A DNA stretch of 48,950 nt from Rhodocyclaceae bacterium (GCA_028713915.1 JAQTNK010000031.1:1-48950), one strand, 5' to 3'; shown: positions 8,421-19,039, counted from the stretch's first letter. The notes: a model not told the origin generated them from the letters alone. Made by a program: numbers and translations.

Positions 8421-9448
8421 AGCGGCTGCCGCTCGACCGGCACGCCCTGATCGCCGCCGCGATCTACCTTGCCTTGGGCGGCGCCTGGATTTCCCTCAGC
8501 GACTGGCTGCTGGCGCTGACGGTCAGCGACAGCGCCGCGCTGACCACCTACCAGACCTACAAGGGCTGGGCCTTCGTCGCCGTCATGGCGCTGCTCGCCT
8601 ACGCGCTGATCAGCCGCATGGGCCGCCAGCTCACCGCGCTGCGCGAATCGGAACGGCGCCTGGCCGAAGACGAAGCGGCCATTCATGCCCTCAACGAGGA
8701 GCTCGAGCAGCGCGTCGCCGAGCGCACGCTGGCGCTGGAAGGCGCCAATCGCGAACTGGAGTCCTTCGCCTATTCGGTCTCGCACGACCTGCGCGCGCCG
8801 CTACGCGCGCTCAACGGCTTCGCCCATCTGCTCGAAGGCGACGAAGACTGCAAGCTCAACGCCGCCAGCCGGCAAATGATCGCCCGCATTCGCGCCAACG
8901 CCGAGAAAATGGACGTCTTGATCGACGACATTCTCGAATTCTCGCGCACCGGCAGCAGCGAGATGAAGCGCGAGAAGATCGATGTCCGCGCGCTCGCCCA
9001 GACGGTTGCCGCCGAGCTCCAGTCGGACTATCCGGCGGCGCAGATCGACATCGGCGACCTCCCCGTCGCCGTCGGCGATCCGCCGATGCTGCGCCAGGTG
9101 TGGATGAACCTGATCGGCAACGCGCTCAAGTTCTCGTCGCGGCGCGCCGCGCCGCGCATCGAGATCGCCGCCGCGCGCGACGCCGAAGGCAGCGTCGTCT
9201 ACAGCATTCGCGACAACGGCGCCGGCTTCGACATGACCTACGCCGCGCGCCTGTTCGGCGTCTTCCAGCGCATGCATCGCGCCGACGATTTCCCCGGCAC
9301 CGGCGCCGGGCTGGCCATCGTCAAGCGCATCGTCGAACGCCACGGCGGCCGCATCTGGGCCGAAGCCGTCGCCGACGAAGGCGCCACGTTCCGCTTTACG
9401 CTGCCGGCGTGCGTGGCCGCCGACAGCGCCTTCGGCGCGGCTTCCTGA
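8417..9448 (+). CDS. Membrane-bound sensor histidine kinase
   Basis: Orphan sensor kinase of 343 aa. Two hydrophobic segments flank a short loop (about residues 10-35 and 52-68), then a coiled coil (ESERRLAEDEAAIHALNEEL) leads into the dimerisation domain with FAYSVSHDLRAPLRAL; His123 is the likely phosphosite. The ATPase domain shows the N box NLIGNALKFS, G1 DNGAGFDM, the F box VFQRMH and G2 GTGAGLAIVKRIV, so it looks active. The type resembles phytochrome-like or KdpD-like kinases without a PAS or GAF sensor domain. No response regulator is adjacent. Translation is probably coupled to msrA by a 4-bp overlap. Confidence 0.92.
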   Translation: MKRLPLDRHALIAAAIYLALGGAWISLSDWLLALTVSDSAALTTYQTYKGWAFVAVMALLAYALISRMGRQLTALRESERRLAEDEAAIHALNEELEQRVAERTLALEGANRELESFAYSVSHDLRAPLRALNGFAHLLEGDEDCKLNAASRQMIARIRANAEKMDVLIDDILEFSRTGSSEMKREKIDVRALAQTVAAELQSDYPAAQIDIGDLPVAVGDPPMLRQVWMNLIGNALKFSSRRAAPRIEIAAARDAEGSVVYSIRDNGAGFDMTYAARLFGVFQRMHRADDFPGTGAGLAIVKRIVERHGGRIWAEAVADEGATFRFTLPACVAADSAFGAAS

Positions 9449-9480
9449 ACGCCGCGCTCAGCCGCCTGCCCCGTGCCTGC

Positions 9481-9690
9481 TTAGGCGGCCTGGCGATACT
9501 CCGCCGGCATGCCGTCCTTGAACAGCTGGCGCAAGCTCACGCGCAGCTCCGGCGTGTCCATGTGGCCGTGCGACGTGCAGGCATGCTGCACCGCCGTTTC
9601 CAGCAACTCGTCTTCAGAGTCGGCCGAAATGGCCACGGTGCAGTTCTTCTCGCTGGGATAGTCGCGGCAATCGATATATTTCCTTGTCAT
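9481..9690 (-). CDS. DUF1059 family small protein
   Basis: Small protein of 69 aa, MTRKYIDCRDYPSEKNCTVA at the N terminus, with a later helical segment SEDELLETAVQHACTSHGH. This fits the DUF1059 family of short proteins with conserved Cys and a C-terminal LRQLFKDG; function unknown. The start at 9690 is set by GGAGG 5 bases upstream; upstream in-frame ATGs lack a site. It faces the sensor kinase gene tail-to-tail with 32 bp between stops. The 169 bp upstream, to the FAH gene end, show no further gene. Confidence 0.82.
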   Translation of the reverse strand: MTRKYIDCRDYPSEKNCTVAISADSEDELLETAVQHACTSHGHMDTPELRVSLRQLFKDGMPAEYRQAA

Positions 9691-9859
9691 GACAGCCTCC
9701 ATTGGGGAATTTTCGGCAGACGTCTCATGCGCCGCGCTCGATGTCGCGGCGCCCAACGTCTTTCGCTGCGGAACCCAGACCGGTTCCGTAGCCCAATATA
9801 GTTCAGCGCCTGGCGGCCGCCAAACCTGCCCGCAGTAGGGATATGGCCCGGCGCCGGCT

Positions 9860-10552
9860 TCAGTCGATGGCGACGGACAAGGCGCCCAGTCCGGCGATGC
9901 TGCCGACGAGAAGATCGCCGCGCTGCACGGCGCCGACGCCCGCCGGCGTGCCGGTGAAGATCAGGTCGCCCGCCTGCAGCTCGAAGTACTCGGAGAGGAT
10001 GGCGACGATCTCGGGCGCCGACCAGATCATGGCCGACAAGTCGCCGCGCTGGCGCTCGACGCCATTGACGTCGAGGCGGATGCCGCCTTGGCGCGGATGA
10101 CCGACGACCGCGGCGGGATGGATCGCGCCGATCGGCGCCGATTGGTCGAAGCCCTTGGCGAGGTCCCACGGCCGCCCCAGCTTCTTGAGCTCGGCCTGCA
10201 GGTCGCGCCGCGTCATGTCCAGGCCAATGGCATAGCCGTAGATGTGTTCATTGGCGATATCGGCGGCGATGCGGCGAGCGCCCCGGCCGATGGCAACGAC
10301 CATCTCGATCTCGTGGTGAAGATCGGCGGTCTTGGGCGGATAGGCCATGCGGCCGGTGGCGCCGAGCGGCACCGGCAGCACGGCATCGGCCGGCTTCATG
10401 AAGAAGAACGGCGCCTCGCGCCCCGTCGCGCCCATTTCGCGCGCGTGTTCGGCGTAGTTGCGGGCGACGCAATAAATGCGCCGCACCGGAAAGCCGCGGT
10501 CGCTGCCGACGATCGGCACCGACGGATGATGCAGATGAAATTCCGCTTGCAT
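9860..10552 (-). CDS. Fumarylacetoacetate hydrolase (FAH) family protein
   Basis: Product of 230 aa made of the FAH catalytic domain alone, like FAHD1 or fumarylpyruvate hydrolase. VRRIYCVARNYAEHAREMG is the family N-terminal strand; the metal ligands are in HHEIEMVVAIG (E-x-E) and the Asp of GYAIGLDMTRRDLQ; GDLIFTGTPAGVG closes the active site. Members cleave C-C bonds of acylpyruvates or decarboxylate oxaloacetate; the exact substrate is not readable. The Nif3-family gene ends 35 bp upstream on the same strand. Confidence 0.9.
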   Translation of the reverse strand: MQAEFHLHHPSVPIVGSDRGFPVRRIYCVARNYAEHAREMGATGREAPFFFMKPADAVLPVPLGATGRMAYPPKTADLHHEIEMVVAIGRGARRIAADIANEHIYGYAIGLDMTRRDLQAELKKLGRPWDLAKGFDQSAPIGAIHPAAVVGHPRQGGIRLDVNGVERQRGDLSAMIWSAPEIVAILSEYFELQAGDLIFTGTPAGVGAVQRGDLLVGSIAGLGALSVAID

Positions 10553-10587
10553 TTTCGCTCCTCGAGCGGCGCCGACTGCCCGGGCGC

Positions 10588-11334
10588 CTAGACGGGGTTG
10601 TCCACCTCGACGTACTCGCAGGCGAGGCCGTGGCGCTGCGACAAATGCGCGGCCAGCGCCATGACGCCGTAGCGCTCGGTGGCGTGATGGCCGGCGGCGA
10701 GATAGGCGACGCCGGTCTCGCGCGCCAGATGCACGCTGTGCTCGGAAATCTCGCCGCTGACATAGAGATCGGCGCCGGCGGCGATGGCCTGCTCGAAGTA
10801 GTCCTGGGCGCCGCCCGAGCACCAGGCGAGCCGCGCCACCTTGCGGCTGCCCTCGCCGATCAGCAGCGGCTGGCGCCCCAGCGCGGCGGCAACGGCGGCG
10901 GCGACGGCGCCCGCCGTGGTCGCCGCCGCCGGCGCGCCGAAGAAGCCGATGTCCTGCTCGGCAAAGCGGCCGGCAACCGTCCAGCCCAGGCGCCTGGCCA
11001 GTTGCGCGTTGTTGCCGAGCTCGCCGTGGGCGTCGAGCGGCAAGTGGTAGGCGAACAGGCTGATGTCGTGCGCCAGCAGCGCCGCCATGCGCTTTTTGCG
11101 ATGGCCGATGACGCGGCCATCCTCGGATTTCCAGAACCAGCCGTGATGGACGATGATGGCGTCGGCATCGCGCGCCACGGCCGCATCGACCAGTTCTTGG
11201 CACGCCGTGACGCCGCAGACGATGCGGCGGATCTCGGCGCGCCCTTCCACTTGCAGGCCGTTTGGGCAATAATCGCGGAAGCGCGCAGCTTCCAGCAGCG
11301 TATCGAGATAGGTGCGCAATTCGTCGCGGTGCAT
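10588..11334 (-). CDS. Nif3-like dinuclear metal-centre protein (YbgI family)
   Basis: Nif3/YbgI family member, 248 aa. Metal-binding residues are recognisable in DAIIVHHGWFWKSED near residue 60 and in the C-terminal AAGHHATERYGVMALAAHL. PNGLQVEGRAEIRRIVCGVT is the family N-terminal signature. YbgI homologues form toroidal hexamers with a dimetal site and are often labelled GTP cyclohydrolase I type 2, but no in vivo role is settled. The gene is divergent from the DegS-like protease, with 42 bp between start codons. Confidence 0.92.
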   Translation of the reverse strand: MHRDELRTYLDTLLEAARFRDYCPNGLQVEGRAEIRRIVCGVTACQELVDAAVARDADAIIVHHGWFWKSEDGRVIGHRKKRMAALLAHDISLFAYHLPLDAHGELGNNAQLARRLGWTVAGRFAEQDIGFFGAPAAATTAGAVAAAVAAALGRQPLLIGEGSRKVARLAWCSGGAQDYFEQAIAAGADLYVSGEISEHSVHLARETGVAYLAAGHHATERYGVMALAAHLSQRHGLACEYVEVDNPV

Positions 11335-11376
11335 GTGTCGCTCTCCAATGAACCCTCATCATAATGTAAGCGCGCC

Positions 11377-12534
<1,158 letters not shown>

Positions 12535-12545
12535 CAACCCGACGT

Positions 12546-13322
12546 TCAGTCCTTGCGCTGCTCGGGCAGCGGCGCCGGCACGCCCGGCACGTCCTCGGCC
12601 ACGGCCTCCGCCTTGACGATGAAGCGCGCCAGGAACAGGCCCAGTTCGAACAGCAGGCACATCGGCACCGCCAGCAGAATCTGGGAAGTCACGTCCGGCG
12701 GCGTCACCACGGCGGCGAAAATGAAGGCGGCGACGATGGCGTAGGGCCGCATCTCCCGCAGCGTTTCCAGCTTGACGAGGCCGAACTTCACCAGCAGCAG
12801 CACCACCACGGGCACTTCGAAGGTGATGCCGAAAGCCAGGAACATGGTCATGACGAACGACAGATACTGCTCGATGTCCGGGGCCGGCGTGATGCTGGCC
12901 GGCGCCACCTGCGCGATGAACTTGAAGACGGTGCCGAAGACGAAGAAATAGCAGAAGGCCATGCCAAGCATGAACAGCAGGGTCGAGCCGATCACCAGCG
13001 GCAGGGCGAACTTCTTCTCGTGGGCGTAGAGCCCCGGCGCGACGAAGGCCCAGGCCTGGTAGAGGACGACCGGCAGCGCGACGACGAAGGCCGCCATCAG
13101 CGTGACCTTCAGCGGCACCATGAACGGCGTGATGACGCCGGTGGCGATCATCTTGGCGCCCGGCGGCAGCGTCGCCATCATCGGGTGGGCCAGCAGGTCG
13201 TAAATGGCGCCCGACCAGGGCACCATGCAGAGGAAAACCACCATGATCGCGGCGATGGCCTTGATCAGCCGATCGCGCAGTTCGACGAGATGGGTGACGA
13301 AGGATTCGGAAACTTCAGCCAT
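12546..13322 (-). CDS. tatC: Sec-independent protein translocase TatC
   Basis: Polytopic inner-membrane core of the twin-arginine translocase that, with TatB, binds RR signal peptides. The 258-aa product has the TatC start SFVTHLVELRDRLIKAI and six hydrophobic segments, with the conserved periplasmic LYQAWAFVAPGLYAHEKKF and the FGITFEVPVVV helix. The final 20 residues are hydrophilic. It starts within the tatB stop (TGATG). The Tat substrate FdnG is encoded in the same window. Confidence 0.96.
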   Translation of the reverse strand: MAEVSESFVTHLVELRDRLIKAIAAIMVVFLCMVPWSGAIYDLLAHPMMATLPPGAKMIATGVITPFMVPLKVTLMAAFVVALPVVLYQAWAFVAPGLYAHEKKFALPLVIGSTLLFMLGMAFCYFFVFGTVFKFIAQVAPASITPAPDIEQYLSFVMTMFLAFGITFEVPVVVLLLVKFGLVKLETLREMRPYAIVAAFIFAAVVTPPDVTSQILLAVPMCLLFELGLFLARFIVKAEAVAEDVPGVPAPLPEQRKD

Positions 13323-13759
13323 CAGGCTTGCGGCTTTTCGGCCGGGACGGCGGCGGGCGCCGACGGCGGCGCTGCCGCCGCAGTCGCGACGGGCGGCGGT
13401 GCGTCAGCCGGCGCCGTGGCTGACGGCGCCGTGGCCGATGGCGCTGCCGCGGCCGGCGCTGCCGCGGCCTTTTCCTCAATGCCGGTTGCGATCGACTGGT
13501 TGAGTTCGGTCTCGACCGTCTTCATCTGCTCATTGACGGAATGCTCCATGTCGCGCACCTGGGCGGCGACGTCGTCCTGCATTTTCTTGAGCTCCTCGAG
13601 CTGGATTTCGCGGTTGATGTCGGCCTTGACGTCGCTGACGTAGCGCTGCAGGCGGCCGAGCAGGTGACCGGCGGTGCGGGCCACTTTCGGCAACCGTTCG
13701 GGGCCGATGACGATCAGCGCCACCAGACCAATGAGTATCAGTTCGCCGGATGAAAACAT
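13322..13759 (-). CDS. tatB: Sec-independent protein translocase TatB
   Basis: Single-span component that pairs with TatC in signal-peptide recognition. The N terminus MFSSGELILIGLVALIVIGP carries the membrane helix and the GPERLPK hinge, followed by an amphipathic helix and a long coiled segment to about residue 90. The tail is an Ala/Pro-rich low-complexity stretch (APSATAPSATAPADAPPP). No Shine-Dalgarno sequence is visible before the ATG at 13759 (bases just upstream read CCATCCTCC), and a terminator-like hairpin lies 20-46 bp upstream, so expression should be lower than that of tatA. Confidence 0.93.
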   Translation of the reverse strand: MFSSGELILIGLVALIVIGPERLPKVARTAGHLLGRLQRYVSDVKADINREIQLEELKKMQDDVAAQVRDMEHSVNEQMKTVETELNQSIATGIEEKAAAAPAAAAPSATAPSATAPADAPPPVATAAAAPPSAPAAVPAEKPQA

Positions 13760-13778
13760 GGAGGATGGATGTTCGCAG

Positions 13779-13805
13779 AAAAAAACGAGCGGGACTTACC
13801 CGCTC
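13779..13805 (-). terminator. Intrinsic terminator-like hairpin between tatA and tatB
   Basis: On the minus strand, GAGCGGG - TAAGT - CCCGCTC forms a perfect 7-bp stem (13805-13799 with 13793-13787), followed by G and seven T (13785-13779). It lies 25 bp after the tatA stop and 20 bp before the tatB ATG. This is a textbook rho-independent terminator inside an otherwise contiguous tatABC run, and is probably partial so that some transcripts reach tatBC. Confidence 0.85.
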
Positions 13806-13830
13806 ATTCGGCCACGAGGGGGAACGCGCC

Positions 13831-14058
13831 TCAGACCTTGTCTCGCTTCACTTCGCCTTCGATCGTGTGGCCGACATGCGGCGGCGGCGGCGGTTCGACG
13901 GGCTTGTCCGCCTCGGCCGTGCCTTCTCTCATGCCTTCCTTGAAACCTTTGACGGCGCCGCCGAGATCCTGCCCGATGTTGCGCAGTTTCTTGGTGCCGA
14001 ATATCAGCATGACGATCAGCAGGACGATCAGCCAATGCCAGATACTGAAGCTTCCCAT
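13831..14058 (-). CDS. tatA: Sec-independent protein translocase TatA
   Basis: Pore-forming Tat component of 75 aa: [21 protein letters not shown] is the membrane helix, then the [20 protein letters not shown] hinge and amphipathic helix. The C terminus is short, acidic and proline-containing. A GGAGACAGGA stretch precedes the ATG. It follows hinT by 12 bp. TatA is needed in large excess over TatBC, which fits the terminator directly downstream. Confidence 0.95.
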   Translation of the reverse strand: MGSFSIWHWLIVLLIVMLIFGTKKLRNIGQDLGGAVKGFKEGMREGTAEADKPVEPPPPPHVGHTIEGEVKRDKV

Positions 14059-14070
14059 TCCTGTCTCCTA

Positions 14071-14418
14071 TTATCTTTTCAACATGGGGCCGAGAACTTC
14101 CGGTCCGCCGAGGATGTGCACGTGCAAATGATACACCTCCTGATGGCTGATCCGCCCCGTGTTCACGATGAGGCGGAAGCCGTCGTCGAGGCCCTGGCTG
14201 CGGGCCAGTTCGCCGGCCTTGCCGAGGATCTTGCCGAGCACCGCCTGGTGGCTCATATCGCCGTCGTAGAGGTTCGCGACATGCACTTTCGGGATGATCA
14301 TGAAATGCACCGGCGCGAGCGGATTGATGTCGTGGAAGGCGAGGATGTCCTCGTCCTCGTAGACCTTGCGCGACGGGATTTCGCCGCGGGCGATCTTGCA
14401 GAAGATGCAGTCCGTCAT
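14071..14418 (-). CDS. hinT: HIT-family nucleotide-binding protein (HinT)
   Basis: Histidine-triad purine nucleoside phosphoramidase of 115 aa. The N terminus CIFCKIARGEIPSRKVYEDE is typical of HinT, and the triad appears as VYHLHVHILGG. Its ATG overlaps the hisE stop by 4 bp (ATGA), so it is translated as part of the his operon, as in many betaproteobacteria. It has no known role in histidine synthesis. Confidence 0.94.
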   Translation of the reverse strand: MTDCIFCKIARGEIPSRKVYEDEDILAFHDINPLAPVHFMIIPKVHVANLYDGDMSHQAVLGKILGKAGELARSQGLDDGFRLIVNTGRISHQEVYHLHVHILGGPEVLGPMLKR

Positions 14419-14738
14419 GTTGGCCTCGATTTCTTCTCGTCGATTCCCGAAATGCCCTCGCGGCGGCGGAACTCGACCATGATGTCGTCGACGCCGATGT
14501 CGAAATGGCTCATCAGCACGAGGCTGTGGAACCAGAGGTCGCAGACTTCGCGCACCAGATGCAGGCGGTCGCCGTCCTTGGCGGCCATGATGACTTCGGC
14601 GGCCTCTTCGGCGACCTTCTTGCAGATGGCGTCGGTGCCCTTGGCGTAGAGGCTGGCGACGTAGGACGAATCCGGCGCCGCGCCCTTGCGCTCCTCCAGC
14701 GTCTGCTGGACGCGATGAATGACTTCGAGATCTATCAC
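14415..14738 (-). CDS. hisE: Phosphoribosyl-ATP pyrophosphatase
   Basis: Second step of histidine biosynthesis, PR-ATP to PR-AMP plus pyrophosphate. The 107-aa product has the all-alpha MazG-like fold motif [18 protein letters not shown] near residues 40-60 and [14 protein letters not shown], both conserved in HisE. GTG at 14738 is the start: it overlaps the hisI stop (GTGA), and the alternative ATGs cut into the conserved region. HisE and HisI are separate proteins here, not fused as in enterobacteria. Confidence 0.94.
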   Translation of the reverse strand: MIDLEVIHRVQQTLEERKGAAPDSSYVASLYAKGTDAICKKVAEEAAEVIMAAKDGDRLHLVREVCDLWFHSLVLMSHFDIGVDDIMVEFRRREGISGIDEKKSRPT

Positions 14739-15121
14739 TTGTAAATCTCCCTCGGATCCTTCAATACCGGCTCGACGTCGCGCCACGCCTCGGCGTCGAG
14801 CTGGTTGAAGAAGCAGCTGCGGCGCCCGGTGTGGCAGGCGATGCCGCCGACTTGCTCGATCTTCAGCAGGACCACGTCCTTGTCGCAATCGGTGCGCATC
14901 TCGAGCACTTTCTGGAAATGGCCCGACTCTTCGCCCTTGTGCCACAGCTTGCGGCGCGAGCGCGACCAATACACGGCCTGCCCGCTCTCGGCGGTCTTCT
15001 CCAGCGCCTCGCGGTTCATCCAGGCGAACATCAGCACTTCGCCGGTCTGCGCATCCTGGGCGATGGCCGGCACCAGGCCCTGCTCGTCCCATTTGACTTC
15101 GTTCAACCATCTATTCGACAT
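14735..15121 (-). CDS. hisI: Phosphoribosyl-AMP cyclohydrolase
   Basis: Third step of histidine biosynthesis, a zinc enzyme that opens the adenine ring of PR-AMP. The 128-aa product contains [29 protein letters not shown] and the zinc ligands in [11 protein letters not shown] and [14 protein letters not shown]. Its ATG overlaps the hisF stop by one base (TAATG), and its stop overlaps the hisE GTG. Confidence 0.96.
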   Translation of the reverse strand: MSNRWLNEVKWDEQGLVPAIAQDAQTGEVLMFAWMNREALEKTAESGQAVYWSRSRRKLWHKGEESGHFQKVLEMRTDCDKDVVLLKIEQVGGIACHTGRRSCFFNQLDAEAWRDVEPVLKDPREIYK

Positions 15122-15879
15122 TACAGTCTGACCTCGATTCCGCGCGCACGCATGTATTCCTTCGCCTGCCGCACAGTATATTCGCCGTAGTGAAAGATGC
15201 TCGCGGCGAGCACGGCATCGGCGCGGCCTTCGGTGACGCCATCGGCCAGATGCTGGAGATTGCCGACGCCGCCGCTGGCGATGACGGGAATGCTCACCGC
15301 CTCGGCGACGGCGCGGGTGAGCGCGAGGTCGAAGCCGTTCTTGGTGCCGTCGCGGTCCATGCTGGTCAGCAGGATCTCGCCGGCGCCGAGCGCCGCGACC
15401 TGCTGCGCCCAGGCGATGGCGTCGAGGCCGACGTTCTTGCGGCCGCCGTGGGTGAACACTTCCCACTTGCCGGGGCTGGTCTGCTTGGCGTCGATGGCGA
15501 CGACGATGCACTGCGAGCCGACCTTGCCCGACGCTTCCGCCACGAGCTCCGGATTGTTGACCGCCGCCGTGTTCATGCTGACCTTGTCGGCGCCGGCATT
15601 GAGCAGGCGGCGCACGTCTTCGACCTTGCGCACGCCGCCGCCGACGGTGAGCGGAATGAAGACCTGCTCGGCGCAAGCCTCGACGATGTGCAGGATGATG
15701 TCGCGTTCGTCCGAACTGGCGGTGATGTCGAGGAAAGTGATTTCATCGGCGCCCTGCTCGTCGTAGCGGCGGGCGATCTCGACCGGGTCGCCGGCGTCGC
15801 GCAGCGAAACGAAATTGACGCCCTTGACCACGCGGCCGGCGCTGACGTCGAGACAGGGGATGATGCGTTTGGCGAGCAT
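15121..15879 (-). CDS. hisF: Imidazole glycerol phosphate synthase cyclase subunit
   Basis: TIM-barrel cyclase that uses ammonia delivered by HisH to close the imidazole ring, yielding IGP and AICAR. The 252-aa product begins [20 protein letters not shown] and has the catalytic Asp11 equivalent in CLDV and Asp130 equivalent in VVAIDAK. It ends in the conserved ARGIEVRL. Eleven bp separate it from hisA upstream. Confidence 0.97.
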   Translation of the reverse strand: MLAKRIIPCLDVSAGRVVKGVNFVSLRDAGDPVEIARRYDEQGADEITFLDITASSDERDIILHIVEACAEQVFIPLTVGGGVRKVEDVRRLLNAGADKVSMNTAAVNNPELVAEASGKVGSQCIVVAIDAKQTSPGKWEVFTHGGRKNVGLDAIAWAQQVAALGAGEILLTSMDRDGTKNGFDLALTRAVAEAVSIPVIASGGVGNLQHLADGVTEGRADAVLAASIFHYGEYTVRQAKEYMRARGIEVRL

Positions 15880-15890
15880 GAATGCCGCCC

Positions 15891-16634
15891 TCAGCGGCCG
15901 GAGAGCTTGTCCGCCTCGGCCTGGGCCGCGCGGAAATCCAGCTTGCCCTCGTAGATGGCGCGGCCGGTGATGGCGCCCATGATGCCTTCGTCCTGCACCT
16001 CGCACAGCGCCTGGATGTCCTTGAGGCAGGCGATGCCGCCGCTGGCGATGACCGGAATCTTCAGCGCCTGGGCAAGCTTCACGGTGGCCTCGACGTTGAC
16101 GCCGTTCATCATGCCGTCGCGGCCGATGTCCGTGTAGATCACGGCTTCGACGCCGTAGTCCTCGAACTTCTTCGCCAGGTCGACGACGTCGTGGCCGGTC
16201 ATCTTCGACCAGCCGTCGACGGCGACCTTGCCTTCCTTGGCGTCGAGGCCGACGATGATGTGGCCGGGAAAGGCGCCGCAGGCATCGTGCAGGAAGCCCG
16301 GGTTCTTCACCGCCGCCGTGCCGATGATGACGTAGGAAATGCCGTCGTCGAGGCAGCGCTCGATGGTGTCGAGATCGCGGATGCCGCCGCCGAGCTGGAC
16401 GGGAATCTCGTCGCCGACTTCCTCGAGGATGGCCTTGATCGCCGCTTCATTCTTCGGCTTGCCGGCGAAGGCGCCGTTGAGGTCGACGAGATGCAGGCGC
16501 TTGGCGCCCTGGTCGATCCAGTGCCGCGCCATGGCGGCCGGGTCTTCGGAAAACACGGTCGCATCATCCATGTCGCCTTGCTTGAGGCGCACGCAATGGC
16601 CGTCCTTGAGGTCGATGGCAGGAATCAGCAGCAT
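15891..16634 (-). CDS. hisA: ProFAR isomerase (HisA)
   Basis: TIM-barrel isomerase converting ProFAR to PRFAR, fourth step of the pathway. The 247-aa product begins [20 protein letters not shown], the standard HisA start with its catalytic Asp in AIDLKDG; the second catalytic Asp is in [14 protein letters not shown]. Paired phosphate-binding motifs (VQLGGGIRD and VIASGGIA) are present. It lies 45 bp after hisH. Confidence 0.97.
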   Translation of the reverse strand: MLLIPAIDLKDGHCVRLKQGDMDDATVFSEDPAAMARHWIDQGAKRLHLVDLNGAFAGKPKNEAAIKAILEEVGDEIPVQLGGGIRDLDTIERCLDDGISYVIIGTAAVKNPGFLHDACGAFPGHIIVGLDAKEGKVAVDGWSKMTGHDVVDLAKKFEDYGVEAVIYTDIGRDGMMNGVNVEATVKLAQALKIPVIASGGIACLKDIQALCEVQDEGIMGAITGRAIYEGKLDFRAAQAEADKLSGR

Positions 16635-16679
16635 AGTGGGCAGTCGTCGAGAGTCAGCCGTTGGCCGGGGGAATTTGCG

Positions 16680-17312
16680 TCAGGAAGGTTTCCACGCCAT
16701 GAAATTGGCCAGCAGGCGCAAGCCGGCCTGGGCGCTTTTTTCCGGATGGAATTGAGTGGCGAAGATGTTAGCGCGCGCCACCGCGCTGGTAAAGGGCAGG
16801 CCATATACGGTCGAGCCGGCGATGGCCGCAGGTGCGGCCGGCTCGACGTAATAGCTGTGCACGAAATAGAAGCGCGCGCCGTCGTCGATGCCGGCCCACA
16901 GCGGATGCGGCTCGGCCTGGGCGACCTCGTTCCAGCCCATGTGCGGCACCTTGAGGCGCTGTGCCGCCATGACCTCCGGCGGGAAGCGGCGCACGCGCCC
17001 GGGCAGGATGGCAAGGCCGGCGACGTCGCCCTCCTCGCTGTGCTCGAACAGCATCTGCAGACCGATGCAAATGCCGAGGAAAGGCTTGGCGCGGGCGGCG
17101 TCGACGACGGCGGCATCGAGGCCGCGCGCCTGCAGCTCGCGCATGCAATCGGGCATCGCGCCCTGGCCGGGGACGACGACGCGGTCGGCCGCCGCCACCA
17201 CGGCGGGGTCGGCGGTCACCAGGATGCGGGCGGCGGGCGCGACATGCTCGATGGCTTTCGCCACCGACCGCAAGTTGCCCATGCCGTAGTCAACAACAGC
17301 GACGGTCGTCAT
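16680..17312 (-). CDS. hisH: Imidazole glycerol phosphate synthase glutaminase subunit
   Basis: Class I glutamine amidotransferase of 210 aa that feeds ammonia to HisF. The nucleophile is the Cys of [18 protein letters not shown]; His and Glu of the triad are in [13 protein letters not shown]. The N terminus [20 protein letters not shown] is typical of HisH. hisB ends 9 bp before its start on the same strand. Confidence 0.96.
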   Translation of the reverse strand: MTTVAVVDYGMGNLRSVAKAIEHVAPAARILVTADPAVVAAADRVVVPGQGAMPDCMRELQARGLDAAVVDAARAKPFLGICIGLQMLFEHSEEGDVAGLAILPGRVRRFPPEVMAAQRLKVPHMGWNEVAQAEPHPLWAGIDDGARFYFVHSYYVEPAAPAAIAGSTVYGLPFTSAVARANIFATQFHPEKSAQAGLRLLANFMAWKPS

Positions 17313-17321
17313 AGAAGAGGC

Positions 17322-17906
17322 TTAGAGCGATCCCTTGGTCGAGGGCACGCCGCTGGCGCGCGGATCGGCTTCCACCGCCATGCGCAGCGCGCGGGCAAAG
17401 GCCTTGAACACCGTCTCGGCCTGGTGATGGCTGTTGTCGCCGCGCAGGCCGTCGATATGCACGGTGATGGCGGCATGATTGACGAGGCCCTGGAAGAATT
17501 CGCGCACCAGGTCGACGTCGAATTCGCCGATGGTCGGCCGCGTGAACGGCACGTTGAACACCAGGCCGGGACGCCCCGACAGATCGACGACGACGCGCGT
17601 CAGCGCCTCGTCGAGCGGCACGTAGGCATGGCCGTAGCGGCGCAGGCCTTTCTTGTCGCCCCAGGCCTGGGCCAATGCCTGGCCCAGCGTGATGCCGATA
17701 TCCTCGACGGTGTGGTGCGCATCGATGTGCAGATCGCCGGACGCCGCGATGTCGAGATCGACGAGGCCATGGCGGGCGATCTGGTCGAGCATGTGATCGA
17801 GGAAGCCGATGCCGGTAGCCAGCTTGGACTTGCCGCTGCCGTCGAGGTCGAGCCGGACGCTGATCTGCGTCTCGAGCGTGTTGCGTTGAACGAAGGCCGC
17901 GCGCAT
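17322..17906 (-). CDS. hisB: Imidazoleglycerol-phosphate dehydratase
   Basis: Manganese-dependent dehydratase, sixth step of the pathway. The 194-aa product is the stand-alone form without the enterobacterial phosphatase domain. [14 protein letters not shown] and [16 protein letters not shown]-type metal motifs (here DAHHTVED) and the second site [20 protein letters not shown] are clear. The start at 17906 ([15 protein letters not shown]) matches the usual family length; in-frame ATGs at 17939 and 17957 would add unconserved residues. It is divergent from hisC with 74 bp between starts, which must contain both promoters. In related genomes hisC normally precedes hisB on the same strand. Confidence 0.95.
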   Translation of the reverse strand: MRAAFVQRNTLETQISVRLDLDGSGKSKLATGIGFLDHMLDQIARHGLVDLDIAASGDLHIDAHHTVEDIGITLGQALAQAWGDKKGLRRYGHAYVPLDEALTRVVVDLSGRPGLVFNVPFTRPTIGEFDVDLVREFFQGLVNHAAITVHIDGLRGDNSHHQAETVFKAFARALRMAVEADPRASGVPSTKGSL

Positions 17907-17980
17907 CGTCTTGGTACGTCGGGAGGATGGAGCGCGCATGATACCATTTCGAGCCAAACGGTCATTACCGGTTTTCCCTT

Positions 17981-19039
17981 ATGAGCCCATACTGGAGCGC
18001 GGTCGTCCGCAGCCTCACTCCCTACGTGCCGGGCGAGCAGCCCAAGCTCGCCGATCTCGTCAAACTCAACACCAACGAGAATCCCTACGGTCCCTCGCCC
18101 AAGGCGCTCGCCGCGATGGCCGCCGAAGTCGGCGACAGCCTGCGGCTCTATCCCGACCCGAACGCCGATCGCCTGAAGGACAGCATCGCGCGCAACTACG
18201 GCGTCGCGACGCCGCAGGTGTTCGTCGGCAACGGCTCGGACGAAGTGCTGGCCCACGTCTTCCTGGCCTTGCTCAAGCACGAGCGGCCGCTCCTGTTTCC
18301 CGACATCACCTACAGCTTCTATCCGGTCTATTGCGGCCTCTACGGCATCGACTACGAAACCGCGCCGCTCGACGACGAGTTCGCCATCCGCATCGACGAC
18401 TACCGCAAGCCCAACGGCGGCATCATCTTCCCGAACCCCAACGCGCCGACCGGGCGCGCGCTGCCGCTGGCCGCCATCGAGCGCCTGCTGCAGGCGAACC
18501 CCGACTCGGTCGTGGTGATCGATGAAGCCTACGTCGATTTCGGCGGCGAGTCCGCCGTGCCGCTGGTCGCCGCGCACCCGAACCTGCTGGTGGTGCACAC
18601 GCTGTCGAAGTCGCGCTCGCTGGCCGGCTTGCGCGTCGGCTTCGCCATCGGCCAGCCGGACCTCATCGCAGCGCTGACCCGCGTCAAGGACAGTTTCAAT
18701 TCCTACCCGCTCGACCGCATCGCCATCGTCGGCGCGGCCGCCGCCATCGACGACGCCGCACACTTCGAAGCGACGCGCCAGGCGGTCATCGCCAGCCGCG
18801 AAAGGCTGACGCCGCAACTGGCGCAGCTCGGCTTCGAGGTGCTGCCGTCGACGGCCAATTTCATTTTCGCCCGCCATCCGCAACGCGACGCCGGCGCCCT
18901 GGCGCTGGCGCTGCGCCAACGCAGCATCATCGTGCGCCACTTCAAGCAGCCGCGCATCGACCAGTTCCTGCGCATCACCATCGGCACCGACGCGCAATGT
19001 TCGGCGCTGGTTTCGGCGCTGCGGGAAATCCTCGCCTAG
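17981..19039 (+). CDS. hisC: Histidinol-phosphate aminotransferase
   Basis: PLP enzyme of 352 aa converting imidazole-acetol phosphate and glutamate to histidinol phosphate. [15 protein letters not shown] is the N-terminal substrate motif, [14 protein letters not shown] holds the PLP-interacting Asp and Tyr, and the Schiff-base Lys is in [19 protein letters not shown]. The C-terminal Arg motif is FLRITIGT. It runs opposite to all other his genes here and sits at the edge of the formate dehydrogenase block, so it may have been inverted during a rearrangement. Confidence 0.95.
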   Translation: MSPYWSAVVRSLTPYVPGEQPKLADLVKLNTNENPYGPSPKALAAMAAEVGDSLRLYPDPNADRLKDSIARNYGVATPQVFVGNGSDEVLAHVFLALLKHERPLLFPDITYSFYPVYCGLYGIDYETAPLDDEFAIRIDDYRKPNGGIIFPNPNAPTGRALPLAAIERLLQANPDSVVVIDEAYVDFGGESAVPLVAAHPNLLVVHTLSKSRSLAGLRVGFAIGQPDLIAALTRVKDSFNSYPLDRIAIVGAAAAIDDAAHFEATRQAVIASRERLTPQLAQLGFEVLPSTANFIFARHPQRDAGALALALRQRSIIVRHFKQPRIDQFLRITIGTDAQCSALVSALREILA

